A stretch of 64,000 bases of DNA, taken from the NCBI RefSeq assembly GCF_026239695.1, contig NZ_JAPIVS010000003.1:1-64000 (forward strand). Direction: 5' to 3'. The notes beneath the pieces were generated by a model, which saw only the letters and a list, made by a program, of their open reading frames with translations, did not search any database and was not told the DNA's origin. This document shows, piece after piece, positions 28,649-40,477 of this stretch. The stretch comes from Pedobacter sp. MC2016-15 (GTDB lineage Bacteria; Bacteroidota; Bacteroidia; Sphingobacteriales; Sphingobacteriaceae). Made by a program: the position numbers and the translations under genes. The number at the start of each line of letters is the position of its first letter. The stretch's first letter is position 1.

Positions 28649-31087
28649 TTATTTTTTAGTGATGGTCAGCTGTGAAATCGTTTTGCCCTGCTGATCTTCC
28701 GGAGAAGACATCAGGTAAAGGTCGTATAATTTGCCCCCGGCCCAGGTATCAATCATGTTGTCATAGAAAGGACTGCCGGGATTGCCAGACTGTCCCCCGG
28801 GATATACTCCCTGTCCTTTAGGTTTTTTCCCAAGTTCTACAACCATCCTCCATGAAGGTCCGTTGCTTTCACTAAGCGCATTGATGGTGCCCTTTGCACC
28901 TCCGATCATGAGTTTCTTTGAACCAAAGCCCGTAATGTTAAGGAGGTGAGGAACATTTGTCTGTTTCAGGTTTGCCCATTCCCATGGTGTACCTATAGGG
29001 CCAAACTTTCTTTCCAGACTGTCGCAGGTATTTTTTAGAGATTCATTCACCAGGTCGTCCAGAGTTTCTTTCGCAGGTGTATTTACTTTATCAAACCACT
29101 TTGAACCCGGGTCTTTGAGGATCAGTTCAACTGTACGGTATTTGGAAGGGTACTGCATCGGGCTTTTTGCATCCGTAAATTCGTCGCTCCAGATAGCTGT
29201 AAGGAGAAGATTAGTCCATAAGTTAAAGATGCTGCCACCAATGGAGTGGGCGCTGTAGGATTTGTCCCATTTGCTGATGGTGTCAAAAGCTTCTTTTTGT
29301 GTGGCATTTAGTTTATCCTGCTGCACCCTGCTGAGCAGGGCCGGTAAAATATCCTGCGCCAGAATGCTGTAGCTGTCACTTTGCATCACTCTCATGCTAT
29401 CCGCAGTAGCCTTGTTCATCGATTTAAGCTTGTCATTGATACGCTTTCCCCGCGCATAGTCGCCAAACTCCCAGTTGATGTAATAGGGATAGGAAGGGTC
29501 TGTGGACGACTGATTTGCGGAGCTGACAAAGTTCCTTTCAGGATTCTTTACTGTAGGGTTCTCGGCAGCCGGAATCCATCCCTGCCAGTCGTCTTTGGGA
29601 TCGGTGCCATCCAGAATAAACTTTCCCTGGTCCCTGTATTTCAACGGGAACTTTCCGTTGGCGGTAATAGATATATCGTTATCCGCAGATGCGAAGATGA
29701 AGTTCTGCGCAGGGGCTGTATAATAGGTAAGTGCTTTCCGGTAATCAGTATAACTTTTGGCGCGGTTAAGATCATAGAAAGTTCTGAGTTCATTGGACGA
29801 GTCATGTGCGATCCATCGCAGCGCGTTTCCTGTAGGTACGTTGTCTGCCAGTTTAAGTTTTGAAGGTTTCTGGAAGTATACAACCGGGCCGTGATGCGTA
29901 TAGTACACAGTGTCTGTCAGGTTCCTGCTACCCCGTATTTTGATCACTTCCATTCTTTTGGTTGTGTTTTTCCACTCATTATTGTACCAGTACTGTTGGT
30001 GAGAGTTGTCTTTGAACTTAATCTGGTAATAATCGAGTATATCGGCGTCCACATTGGTTACACCCCAGGCAACACGGTCGTTAAAACCGATGATTACGCC
30101 CGGAGCACCCGGCAGGGATACGCCATAGACATTTAACCCTGGTGCATGGAGCTGGATCTGGTACCAGATGGAGGGCAGAGTGAGATTGAGGTGCGGGTCG
30201 TTTGCCAGGATAGGATATCCCGAGGCTGTTTTAGCACCGGCAAGCGCCCAGTTGTTGCTACCAATTCCTTCTTCCAGTGTCTTTGTGCGGACATTGCCGG
30301 TAGTTTTTTCAGTAAATGAGGCCGGTGGCTGCGGTAGCTGGAGCGGCTTAAAGTTCCATGATGTTCCGGCAGGGATAATAGGGTCTTCTTTAAAAGGATA
30401 ATCAGGGAAAAGATCTGAAGTAACCTCAGGGCCAAATTTCTGCAGGATATTGGTCATGTAGAATTCTGTAGAACCCATAGCCAGTGTGGCCGACATTTGC
30501 TTGAGAAGAAGAGCGCATTTCAGGGGCGTCCAGTCTTCGGGCTTGAAATCAAGAAGTTTATATTCGAGTGGTAATTGAGCATTGGATAAGGAGCGGATAT
30601 AGGCATTGATCCCCTCGGTATAGGCATTGATCATGTCTCTCGATTTAGGATCAGCCATCATGCCTTTCAGGGAATTCTCAGCACCATAAACCATTCCCAT
30701 TCTGCGCTGATATTTGTCGAGCTCTATAGCTTTTATGCCCACAACTTCGGAAATTCTGCCGGCAGCATACCGCGTCTGGAAGTCCATCTGGAAAAGCCGG
30801 TCTTTTGCTGTCAGGTAACCCTGAGCAAAATATACGTCATGATCGTTTTTAGCAAACACATGCGGGATCATCCTGTCATCAAACACCACCTGTATGGCTT
30901 CTCTGCTGCCCTTCAGTTTAAGACTGATCTTTTTCTTCTGCCTGACAGATTCGGCATTCTGCCAAAAGCCTGTAAAGGGATTGAGGAATTTAAGCAGTGG
31001 CGGAAGACTGCCGAATTTGGTGTTGAAGGCAAATGCCAGTACAACAGGTATAATGACGCAGATCAGTGCTTTGAGTTTATTCTTCAT
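28649..31087 (-). CDS. Penicillin acylase family (Ntn) amidohydrolase
   Basis: An 812-aa exported or membrane-anchored hydrolase. A hydrophobic N-terminal segment (residues 5-23) is followed by the alpha region with the TVYFAQGYLTAKDRLFQMDF-like DVYFAQGYLTAKDRLFQ. The nucleophile is Ser277 in EEGIGSNNWALAG, where autocatalytic cleavage exposes the serine. NDPHLNLTLPSIWYQ and GFNDRVAWGVTNV follow, as is typical for the beta subunit. The family splits amides such as beta-lactam side chains, N-acyl homoserine lactones and other N-acyl amino acids. The substrate cannot be read from sequence. It leads a leftward three-gene unit with a small membrane protein and a LuxE-like acyl-activating protein. 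Confidence 0.88.
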   Translation of the reverse strand: MKNKLKALICVIIPVVLAFAFNTKFGSLPPLLKFLNPFTGFWQNAESVRQKKKISLKLKGSREAIQVVFDDRMIPHVFAKNDHDVYFAQGYLTAKDRLFQMDFQTRYAAGRISEVVGIKAIELDKYQRRMGMVYGAENSLKGMMADPKSRDMINAYTEGINAYIRSLSNAQLPLEYKLLDFKPEDWTPLKCALLLKQMSATLAMGSTEFYMTNILQKFGPEVTSDLFPDYPFKEDPIIPAGTSWNFKPLQLPQPPASFTEKTTGNVRTKTLEEGIGSNNWALAGAKTASGYPILANDPHLNLTLPSIWYQIQLHAPGLNVYGVSLPGAPGVIIGFNDRVAWGVTNVDADILDYYQIKFKDNSHQQYWYNNEWKNTTKRMEVIKIRGSRNLTDTVYYTHHGPVVYFQKPSKLKLADNVPTGNALRWIAHDSSNELRTFYDLNRAKSYTDYRKALTYYTAPAQNFIFASADNDISITANGKFPLKYRDQGKFILDGTDPKDDWQGWIPAAENPTVKNPERNFVSSANQSSTDPSYPYYINWEFGDYARGKRINDKLKSMNKATADSMRVMQSDSYSILAQDILPALLSRVQQDKLNATQKEAFDTISKWDKSYSAHSIGGSIFNLWTNLLLTAIWSDEFTDAKSPMQYPSKYRTVELILKDPGSKWFDKVNTPAKETLDDLVNESLKNTCDSLERKFGPIGTPWEWANLKQTNVPHLLNITGFGSKKLMIGGAKGTINALSESNGPSWRMVVELGKKPKGQGVYPGGQSGNPGSPFYDNMIDTWAGGKLYDLYLMSSPEDQQGKTISQLTITKK

Positions 31088-31197
31088 AATTGTGATAAGG
31101 CAATTTAAGATAAAACAGGGGAATTCAATAATGATTTTTCAGCCTGGCAAATGTACATAAACGACGGATATGTTCTTGACGGGCGGGAAAGGGATTC

Positions 31198-31216
31198 TAT
31201 CCCCAAAATCGGGGGT
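31198..31216. repeat. Short GC-rich inverted repeat between divergent genes
   Basis: ATCCCC and GGGGGT pair around AAAATC in the region between the acylase-family gene and the TonB receptor. It stands out in AT-rich surroundings and could be an operator. No T-run follows. Confidence 0.3.
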
Positions 31217-31254
31217 AATGGGGTTAATATTATTATAGTAGAAGAATGCTTATT

Positions 31255-31262
31255 TAATTTTG
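31255..31262 (+). promoter_or_regulatory. Putative -7 element of the TonB-dependent receptor gene
   Basis: TAATTTTG matches TAnnTTTG exactly and lies 30 bases before the ATG. No clear -33 TTTG is seen. Confidence 0.45.
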
Positions 31263-31292
31263 TGGCGATAAAATTTATATAAAATAGTGATT

Positions 31293-33935
31293 ATGAAAAG
31301 ATTTCTACAAAAATCGTTGATATTGCTGACTTCTGTCTGCGCCTTTACGTGTGTGCATGCTCAGCAGGTTAAACCAGTCGGACCTGTGCCGGATACTACT
31401 AAGGTGATCCTCGGTCAGGAGGTGGTGATCTCTGCAACCAGGACGCCGCAACGGATTCTGGAATCACCTGTATCGATAGAAAGGGTCAGTGGTGCTTCAG
31501 TGGCTGAAGCACCGGCGCTTTCATTTTATGATGCCCTGAATAACCTGAAAGGAGTGGATGTAACTACTCAGAGCTTAACCTACAAGACTGTTAATACCAG
31601 GGGCTTTGGTTCACACGCTGGTTTCAGATTAAATCAGTTTGTAGACGGGATGGACAATCTGGCGCCGGGACTGAATTTTCCTGTAGGAAATATCGTGGGC
31701 GTAGGCGACCTGGATCTGGACAATGCGGAATTACTGCCGGGCGCAGCATCTGCCTTGTATGGTTCAGGAGGTATCAACGGAACCTTGCTGATGACCTCCA
31801 AAGATCCGTTTAAATTCCCGGGTATAAGTTTTCAGTTTAAAAGCGGGATCAATCATGTGAATGATGATCAGTCCTCCGTACAACCTTTCAATCAGCTGGA
31901 TGTGAGGGTTGCGAAGGCCTGGAACAACAGGTTTGGATTTAAATCTTCATTTTCTTTTCTGCAGGCCGAAGACTGGATTGCCAACAATAGCAGCAATTAC
32001 AATAGGGTATCGAGGAACGTGATTCCGGGCGACAGGGAAAGTGACCCCAATTATGACGGGATTCATGTGTATGGTGATGAAGTGAGCCAGAACATGCGAA
32101 ACGTAGCACAATCGGTACTCAATGCAGGTGAAAGTGCCTTTGTGAAGCAATATGGGGAGACAACCGGGGGATTGATTCCCAGCAGGGATCAGATCAATGG
32201 CTTTCTGCAGACGAATGCCCAGACAGCTCCTTTTTTTGCGGGCATAAATACGCCTGGCCTGCTTCCCAATGAAAGTATCTCCCGTACAGGATACAAAGAA
32301 AGTGACCTGGCTAATCAGAAGGCGGAGTCACTCAAAACATCTACTGCCTTGTATTATAAATTTAACAATACCATCCAGGCCATTGCACAGGCCAACTGGG
32401 GCAGGGGATCTACGATGTATACGGGATCTGACCGTTACGTATTCCGCAATTTCAGTATTGGTCAGTATAAACTGGAGTTGAAGGGGGAGGACTTCTTTAT
32501 ACGTGGTTATACGACGCAGGAACGCTCGGGAGATTCCTATATCACCTCCATATTGGGCAGCTACATCAATGAGCAGTCTAAAGTATCCCAGCAATGGTTT
32601 CCAGAATATATCGGGAATTTTATTGGTGCGAAACTGACTCCCGGAGTAACAGATGCACAGGCGCACAGTCTGGCCCGTGCAGCGGCAGACCAGGGGCGTT
32701 TTATTCCGGGCACACCTGCATTTGAAACGGCTAAAAATGCGATCATTGGTAAAACGATCAGTTCTGGAGAAGGGGCGCGTTTTGATGATAAAACTAACCT
32801 CTATCATTATGAAGGGATGTACAACTTTAGTAATATGCTAAAAAATGTCATTGAACTGCAGGTCGGTAGCTCTTACAGAATTTATCAGCTCAGATCCGGG
32901 GGGACAATATTTGATGATCTTAACAGGAAACTCAATATCAATGAATATGGTGCCTATGGCGTTGCAGGAAGGAAGTTTCTGGATGATAAACTGAAACTGA
33001 CGCTTGCAGGCAGGTATGATAAGAGTGAGAACTTTGATGCACATTTTACCCCCAGGGCTACGGCGGTATATACTCTTGCTGAGAACCATCATATCCGGGC
33101 TTCATATCAGACGGGCTACCGTAACCCAACGACACAAAACCAGTACCTCGATTTATCTGCCGGCGGAGGTTCTCTGCGCCTGATTGGTGGTTTGCCGGAG
33201 ATGTTGAATAAATATCAGTTGTTTGATAATAAGCCTTTTACTGCCGATAGCTATCATGCCTTTCTCAGCTCGGCCGCAGTGGGGGCGGCAGATCCGTCAT
33301 TGCTTAAAACATATAACTTCAACCCGGAGGGTATACAGCCAGAAACCGTCCATGCCTTTGAACTGGGAGATAAGGTGCTGATCGCGCCGAACTTGCTGCT
33401 AGATGCCTATGCTTATTACAACCGTTACCATAATTTTATCTCAGAGATTGAGGTATACCAGAATAATGGCGGAGATTTTATTGGTGTGAATGTGCCGGTA
33501 AATGTGAACGGTGTGATAGAAGCCTATGGAGCTGCGGCCGGACTGGATTACTACCTTAGGAAATTTAGCATTACCGGAAATATATCGTACAACAAACTTG
33601 GGGATCTGCCGGTGGATTATACCAACGATTATGGCTTTAATACACCGAAGATTCGTCTTAACCTGGGACTAGGGAATAAAAATGTAATCAGGAACGTAGG
33701 CTTTAACCTGAATTACCATTGGCAGCAGGCCTTTAACTGGAGTACCCCATTTGTTGCCGGACGTGTGCCTGCCTATGGGACGCTGGACGGACAACTGAAT
33801 TATAAGATCCCTGCTGTCAATTCTATCATTAAACTGGGCGGTACCAATTTGCTGAATAAATACTATATCAGCTCCTTTGGCGATCCTGCAATTGGGGCAT
33901 TATATTACATCTCCTATGGCTTCAATATTCTGTAG
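31293..33935 (+). CDS. TonB-dependent outer membrane receptor
   Basis: An 880-aa outer membrane transporter. The ATG at 31293 gives a clean signal peptide (MKRFLQKSLILLTSV to CVHAQ); a GTG two codons upstream is less likely. A TonB-box-like EVVISATRTP lies near residues 47-56, the plug domain follows (to about 165, with NTRGFGSHAG and ALYGSGGINGTL), then a beta-barrel to the terminal GFNIL, which ends in an aromatic-rich strand. The N-terminal carboxypeptidase-regulatory-like domain common in SusC proteins is absent, and no SusD partner follows. It is thus more like a siderophore, cobalamin or small-ligand receptor than a polysaccharide-uptake SusC. The ligand is unknown. Confidence 0.9.
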   Translation: MKRFLQKSLILLTSVCAFTCVHAQQVKPVGPVPDTTKVILGQEVVISATRTPQRILESPVSIERVSGASVAEAPALSFYDALNNLKGVDVTTQSLTYKTVNTRGFGSHAGFRLNQFVDGMDNLAPGLNFPVGNIVGVGDLDLDNAELLPGAASALYGSGGINGTLLMTSKDPFKFPGISFQFKSGINHVNDDQSSVQPFNQLDVRVAKAWNNRFGFKSSFSFLQAEDWIANNSSNYNRVSRNVIPGDRESDPNYDGIHVYGDEVSQNMRNVAQSVLNAGESAFVKQYGETTGGLIPSRDQINGFLQTNAQTAPFFAGINTPGLLPNESISRTGYKESDLANQKAESLKTSTALYYKFNNTIQAIAQANWGRGSTMYTGSDRYVFRNFSIGQYKLELKGEDFFIRGYTTQERSGDSYITSILGSYINEQSKVSQQWFPEYIGNFIGAKLTPGVTDAQAHSLARAAADQGRFIPGTPAFETAKNAIIGKTISSGEGARFDDKTNLYHYEGMYNFSNMLKNVIELQVGSSYRIYQLRSGGTIFDDLNRKLNINEYGAYGVAGRKFLDDKLKLTLAGRYDKSENFDAHFTPRATAVYTLAENHHIRASYQTGYRNPTTQNQYLDLSAGGGSLRLIGGLPEMLNKYQLFDNKPFTADSYHAFLSSAAVGAADPSLLKTYNFNPEGIQPETVHAFELGDKVLIAPNLLLDAYAYYNRYHNFISEIEVYQNNGGDFIGVNVPVNVNGVIEAYGAAAGLDYYLRKFSITGNISYNKLGDLPVDYTNDYGFNTPKIRLNLGLGNKNVIRNVGFNLNYHWQQAFNWSTPFVAGRVPAYGTLDGQLNYKIPAVNSIIKLGGTNLLNKYYISSFGDPAIGALYYISYGFNIL

Positions 33936-34056
33936 TTCGGGGATTGTTTAAAACAATTTAATACCGATAAACCTTGTCTTTTGATATAATAATTAACACT
34001 TTAGCCATGCCAAACAGGTGTTATTACTATATCAGCATTTTACAGAAACCATTTCT

Positions 34057-36528
34057 ATGGAAGAATTTGAAGAACAAGGAAACGAAATAAAGAACAGCGA
34101 GAACATTAAAGAAATAGTAGAAGAAACGATACAGCATTTAAACAACCCGGTCCTTGATCTCAAGCCGATCGTTAAAAAATATCTGACCCAGGTTCACAGT
34201 GTTCGTAAAGAAGGCAACAGATTTTTCTTTTCAGATGGAGAAGCCAGTGTTGAAGTAAGGGTTGTGAGCGACGAAATCATCAGGGTACGACTGGCTCCGC
34301 ATAGTGTGTTCCTTGATGATTTCTCCTATGCTGTTCCTGTGGTAGACCAGAAAGTAAGTACTTTCAATATGGTCGAGATGGAGGATGCTTATCATATCGC
34401 TACCAACACTATTACTTGTAAAATCAGGAAAAACGATTTCCACATCTCTTTTACGGAAAACCTGACTCAGCTTGTGATGAGCGAAGACGCTTCGCCAATG
34501 CACTGGGAAGAGAATGCTGAATTTGGGGGTTACTATGTTTTTGCCACCAAAAAATGCTTTCCCGAGGAGAATTTCTTTGGATTAGGGGATAAGTCGGGCA
34601 ATATGAACCTGCGTGGCCGCCATTTCCAAAACTGGAATACTGATGCCTATTCTTTTGGCTGGGACCAGGACCCCTTGTATAGAACTATACCTTTTTACAC
34701 CGGCGTTCACGAGCAGTCGGCCTACGGAATATTTTTTGATAACACTTTCCGCTCTTACTTCGATTTTGGAAGAGAGGACAACAATAAAACCAGTTTCTGG
34801 GCAGACGGAGGTGAGCTGCAGTACTATTATATCCACGGCCCGCATATGATGGATGTGATCAAGCGTTATCAAACGCTTACTGGTACACATCCCATGCCGC
34901 CAAAATGGGCGCTGGGTTATCACCAGTGCCGTTGGAGCTACTATCCTGAAACGAAGGTGAAAGAGGTTGCCGATGGCTTCCGCTCCAACAAGATTCCATG
35001 TGATGCGATTTACTTTGATATTGATTACATGGATGGATACCGCTGTTTTACCTGGAATAAAAAGCATTTCCCTGATCCGCGTAAGATGATCAAGGAGCTG
35101 GCTAACGATGGTTTTAAGACGGTTGTAATGATCGATCCGGGTATCAAAGTGGATGACAATTACTGGGTATTCAAAGAAGGCAAGGAGAATAACTACTTCT
35201 GCCGCAGGAGTGATGACTACTTTATGGAAGGCCATGTTTGGCCGGGCCGGTGTCAGTTTCCAGATTTCACCAATCCCACAGTAAGGGAATGGTGGGGAGG
35301 CCTCTACAAAGAGCTGGTAGACATGGGTGTAGCCGGTGTTTGGAACGATATGAATGAGCCTGCTGTATTTGGAGCAGGTACATTTCCAAATGATGTGCGC
35401 CATAACTATGATGGCTTCAGGGGCTCACACAGAAAAGCACACAACGTTTATGGAATGCAGATGGTGCGTTCTACCTATGACGGATTAAAAAAACTGATGC
35501 GCAACAAGCGTCCCTTTACGATTACCCGTGCAGGATATTCCGGGATGCAACGTTATGGTTGTGTATGGACAGGAGATAATGTAGCCAGCTGGGAGCATCT
35601 GAAGATCGGGAATATACAATGCCAGCGTATGTCTGTATCCGGGGTTCCGTTCTGCGGTACCGATATCGGCGGATTTAGCGGCGAACCTGATGGTGAACTG
35701 TTCACCCGCTGGATACAGCTGGGTACTTTCTCTCCCTTTATGCGTGCCCACTCTGCCGGTGATACCGCTGAGCGGGAGCCATGGAGCTTTGGAGAGCCCT
35801 ATACGAGTATCAACAGGAAGTTCATTGAGCTGAGATACCGCCTGATGCCTTACTTTTACTCTGTATTCTGGGAGCACCATCGTTACGGATTCCCGATCCT
35901 CAGGCCTTTGGTCATGCTGGAGCAGGAAAATGTAGCCAACCATTTCAGACAGGATGAGTTTGCCTATGGGGACAAGATCCTGGTATGCCCTATCCTGGAA
36001 AAGGATGCCGTTTCCAGGACCGTCTATTTACCGAAAGGACAGTGGTATAATTTCTGGACACACGAGCTGCTGGCCGGGGAGAAAGAGCACCATATCGAGG
36101 CACCTCTGGAGGATATGCCGATCTTTATCCGTGCCGGTGCTGTGATTCCTGAATACCCGGTGATGCAGTTTACAGGTGAAAAAAATATAGAAGAAGTACT
36201 GCTCAATATTTACTATGCTAACTATGAGGTCAATTCATTTTTCTTTGAAGACCACGGAGATACTTTTGCCTATGAACAGGATATCTATTCCGAGAAAAAA
36301 TTCATTGTAAAGGGTACAGAAAACAATTTGATCATTGAACAAAAACTGGAAGGGCTTTACACACCAAATTATGAATTGTATAATTACAATTTAATTGGCA
36401 TCCCTTTTGGAGTAAAGAAGGTAAGCGTAGATGGAATGGAAATTAAGGATTACTTTATGGACGACCGTAATTCTTTACGCTTTAAATCCAACAAAAACTT
36501 TTCAGAAATACAGATACAGGGTGTTTAA
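34057..36528 (+). CDS. GH31 family alpha-glucosidase
   Basis: An 823-aa glycoside hydrolase of family 31. The nucleophile is Asp431 in GVWNDMNEPAVF and the acid/base is Asp507 in CVWTGDNVASW. An N-terminal beta-sandwich, the (beta/alpha)8 barrel with GYHQCRWSYYPE, and two C-terminal beta domains are visible. No signal peptide is seen, so a cytoplasmic alpha-1,4-glucan or maltose-type substrate is likely. I chose the ATG at 34057 (MEEFEEQGNEI) because the 13 codons upstream read like leader DNA. A branching enzyme gene follows by 57 bases in the same direction, suggesting a role in alpha-glucan turnover. Confidence 0.93.
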   Translation: MEEFEEQGNEIKNSENIKEIVEETIQHLNNPVLDLKPIVKKYLTQVHSVRKEGNRFFFSDGEASVEVRVVSDEIIRVRLAPHSVFLDDFSYAVPVVDQKVSTFNMVEMEDAYHIATNTITCKIRKNDFHISFTENLTQLVMSEDASPMHWEENAEFGGYYVFATKKCFPEENFFGLGDKSGNMNLRGRHFQNWNTDAYSFGWDQDPLYRTIPFYTGVHEQSAYGIFFDNTFRSYFDFGREDNNKTSFWADGGELQYYYIHGPHMMDVIKRYQTLTGTHPMPPKWALGYHQCRWSYYPETKVKEVADGFRSNKIPCDAIYFDIDYMDGYRCFTWNKKHFPDPRKMIKELANDGFKTVVMIDPGIKVDDNYWVFKEGKENNYFCRRSDDYFMEGHVWPGRCQFPDFTNPTVREWWGGLYKELVDMGVAGVWNDMNEPAVFGAGTFPNDVRHNYDGFRGSHRKAHNVYGMQMVRSTYDGLKKLMRNKRPFTITRAGYSGMQRYGCVWTGDNVASWEHLKIGNIQCQRMSVSGVPFCGTDIGGFSGEPDGELFTRWIQLGTFSPFMRAHSAGDTAEREPWSFGEPYTSINRKFIELRYRLMPYFYSVFWEHHRYGFPILRPLVMLEQENVANHFRQDEFAYGDKILVCPILEKDAVSRTVYLPKGQWYNFWTHELLAGEKEHHIEAPLEDMPIFIRAGAVIPEYPVMQFTGEKNIEEVLLNIYYANYEVNSFFFEDHGDTFAYEQDIYSEKKFIVKGTENNLIIEQKLEGLYTPNYELYNYNLIGIPFGVKKVSVDGMEIKDYFMDDRNSLRFKSNKNFSEIQIQGV

Positions 36529-36585
36529 TTAAACATCCCGTATTTGCCTGGAGGAATTTAAGAATCAAATGTAACCCTATATATA

Positions 36586-38550
36586 ATGGCTAAAGCTAAG
36601 CAGCGTAAACCTGCAGATGAGACAGTAACGAAACGTGATGATGCACCGGTATGGATATTTAGTCTGCTGACAGATTTTGATGTTGCCCTTTTTATCTCGG
36701 GTAAGCATTTTCGCCTGTATGAGAAAATGGGTGCTCATCTGGTTGAATCCGAGAATGTAAAGGGTACCTACTTTTCTGTCTGGGCTCCAAATGCACAGGA
36801 TGTATATGTGATGGGCGACTTTAATAAATGGAACAAAACTTCGCACCGTTTATATAAGAGGCTGGATGAATCAGGTATCTGGGAGGGCTTTATTCCCGGT
36901 ACAGGAAAAGGCACAGTCTATAAGTATTTTATCAGGGGTTTTGACGGTTCTGCCATTGAGAAGGGCGATCCCTTTGCTACAAGATGGGAACACCCACCGC
37001 AGACAGCCTCGATCGTGTGGGAGATGGATTATTCCTGGAAGGATAAAAGCTGGTTAAAGAAAAGGCCGAAACTCAATGCGCTGGACCAGCCGATGTCTGT
37101 TTATGAATTACATCTGGGATCCTGGCAGCGAGATCCATCTGAACCAGCCAGGATACTCACCTACAAAGAAATTGCAAGCAGCCTGATCCCCTATGTTCTG
37201 GAAATGGGTTTTACCCATGTAGAACTGATGCCGATCATGGAATATCCTTATTACCCATCATGGGGCTACCAGATCACAGGATATTTTGCGGCGAGTTCAA
37301 GACACGGTACACCGCAGGAATTGATGTATCTCATCGAGCAGCTGCACGCCAACGATATTGCAGTGATTCTGGATTGGGTGCCTTCGCATTTTCCAGGAGA
37401 TGCCCATGGGTTATACCAGTTTGATGGTACACATCTGTATGAGCATGCAGATATGCGCAAGGGTTTTCATCCCGACTGGAAATCATATATTTTTAACTAT
37501 GACAGGAACGAGGTAAGATCCTTCCTGATCAGTAATGCCATGTACTGGCTGGATCTTTTCCATGCAGACGGGCTGCGGGTAGATGCCGTTGCATCGATGC
37601 TTTATTTTGATTTTTCAAGAAAACATGGTGATGCAGCTACAAATGAATATGGAGGTTCAGAAAATCTGGGGGCTATACAGTTCCTGAAAGACCTGAACGA
37701 TTCGATTTACACCAATTTTAAAGGCGTACAAACGATCGCCGAAGAGAGCAGTACCTATCCGGGTGTGACCAGGGCTGTAGCCGATGGAGGGCTTGGATTT
37801 GGTATGAAATGGATGATGGGCTGGATGAATGATACCCTGAAGTATTTCAAGACTGATCCCTTGGCAAGAAAACATCACCATCATCAGCTGACTTTCAGTA
37901 TCACCTATGCATTTACGGAGAACTTTATGCTGCCGTTTTCGCACGATGAGGTCGTACACGGTAAGTCTTCGATGATTTATAAGATGCCGGGGGATGAATG
38001 GCGGAAACATGCCAATCTGCGTTTGTTGTATGCCTATATGTTTACCCAGCCGGGAACTAAGTTATTGTTTATGGGCAATGAGTTTGCACAGAACGGAGAG
38101 TGGAATTTTACGCGCTCACTGGATTGGGACCTCCTGCAGTATGCATCTCACAGGGGTATGCAGACCTTTGTAAAGTCGCTCAATAAATTATACCGTACCG
38201 AGCCGGCGCTATACAACTTTAATTTCTCTCCGGAAGGTTTTGAATGGCTGAGTGCTGACGATGCTGATCACTCCATTTTTGCCTATATCCGTAAGGGGCA
38301 CAAAGCTGAAGATACTTTGATTGTGATTCTGAACATGACTCCGGTATACCGCGAGAACTATAGAATGGGATTGCCTTTTAAAGCGAAATGGAAGGAGATT
38401 TTTAACAGTGATGACAAGGTCTTTTTTGGCAGCGGCAAGCTCAACGCTGAAGTATTCAAAGTAGAAAAGGTTGAAGCAAACAGGAGAGAGTACTCTATAC
38501 AGATCAATATCGCTCCACTAGGGGCAATGGTGCTGAAAACAACAAAATAA
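36586..38550 (+). CDS. glgB: 1,4-alpha-glucan branching enzyme
   Basis: A 654-aa GH13 enzyme that moves alpha-1,4 segments to alpha-1,6 positions. An N-terminal CBM48 domain (FSVWAPNAQDVYVMGDFNKW near 62-81) precedes the barrel. The catalytic triad is visible: Asp333 in DGLRVDAVA, Glu386 in TIAEESST, and Asp454 in LPFSHDEVVHGK. The C-terminal beta domain is complete. It lacks the extra N-terminal module of E. coli GlgB, consistent with its shorter length. No glgA, glgC or glgP is in the window. The neighbour is the GH31 alpha-glucosidase. Confidence 0.94.
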   Translation: MAKAKQRKPADETVTKRDDAPVWIFSLLTDFDVALFISGKHFRLYEKMGAHLVESENVKGTYFSVWAPNAQDVYVMGDFNKWNKTSHRLYKRLDESGIWEGFIPGTGKGTVYKYFIRGFDGSAIEKGDPFATRWEHPPQTASIVWEMDYSWKDKSWLKKRPKLNALDQPMSVYELHLGSWQRDPSEPARILTYKEIASSLIPYVLEMGFTHVELMPIMEYPYYPSWGYQITGYFAASSRHGTPQELMYLIEQLHANDIAVILDWVPSHFPGDAHGLYQFDGTHLYEHADMRKGFHPDWKSYIFNYDRNEVRSFLISNAMYWLDLFHADGLRVDAVASMLYFDFSRKHGDAATNEYGGSENLGAIQFLKDLNDSIYTNFKGVQTIAEESSTYPGVTRAVADGGLGFGMKWMMGWMNDTLKYFKTDPLARKHHHHQLTFSITYAFTENFMLPFSHDEVVHGKSSMIYKMPGDEWRKHANLRLLYAYMFTQPGTKLLFMGNEFAQNGEWNFTRSLDWDLLQYASHRGMQTFVKSLNKLYRTEPALYNFNFSPEGFEWLSADDADHSIFAYIRKGHKAEDTLIVILNMTPVYRENYRMGLPFKAKWKEIFNSDDKVFFGSGKLNAEVFKVEKVEANRREYSIQINIAPLGAMVLKTTK

Positions 38551-38554
38551 TGGT

Positions 38555-38592
38555 TAAAAAGAAAGGGATGATCCATCCGGACTCATCCCTAT
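38555..38592 (-). terminator. Terminator after the pfkA-kinase-gapA unit
   Basis: On the minus strand AGGGATGA pairs with TCATCCCT around an 11-base loop and is followed by TTCTTTTT. On the plus strand no T-run follows, so it serves the leftward gene. Confidence 0.7.
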
Positions 38593-38624
38593 TCTAACCA
38601 AATATAAACCTGTATGAACGGGTT

Positions 38625-40474
<1,850 letters not shown>

Positions 40475-40477
40475 ATT

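Noticed and set aside
34582..35403. 273-codon minus-strand frame under the GH31 gene
   Set aside because: The plus-strand frame has complete GH31 catalytic motifs; the opposite frame has no recognisable domain.
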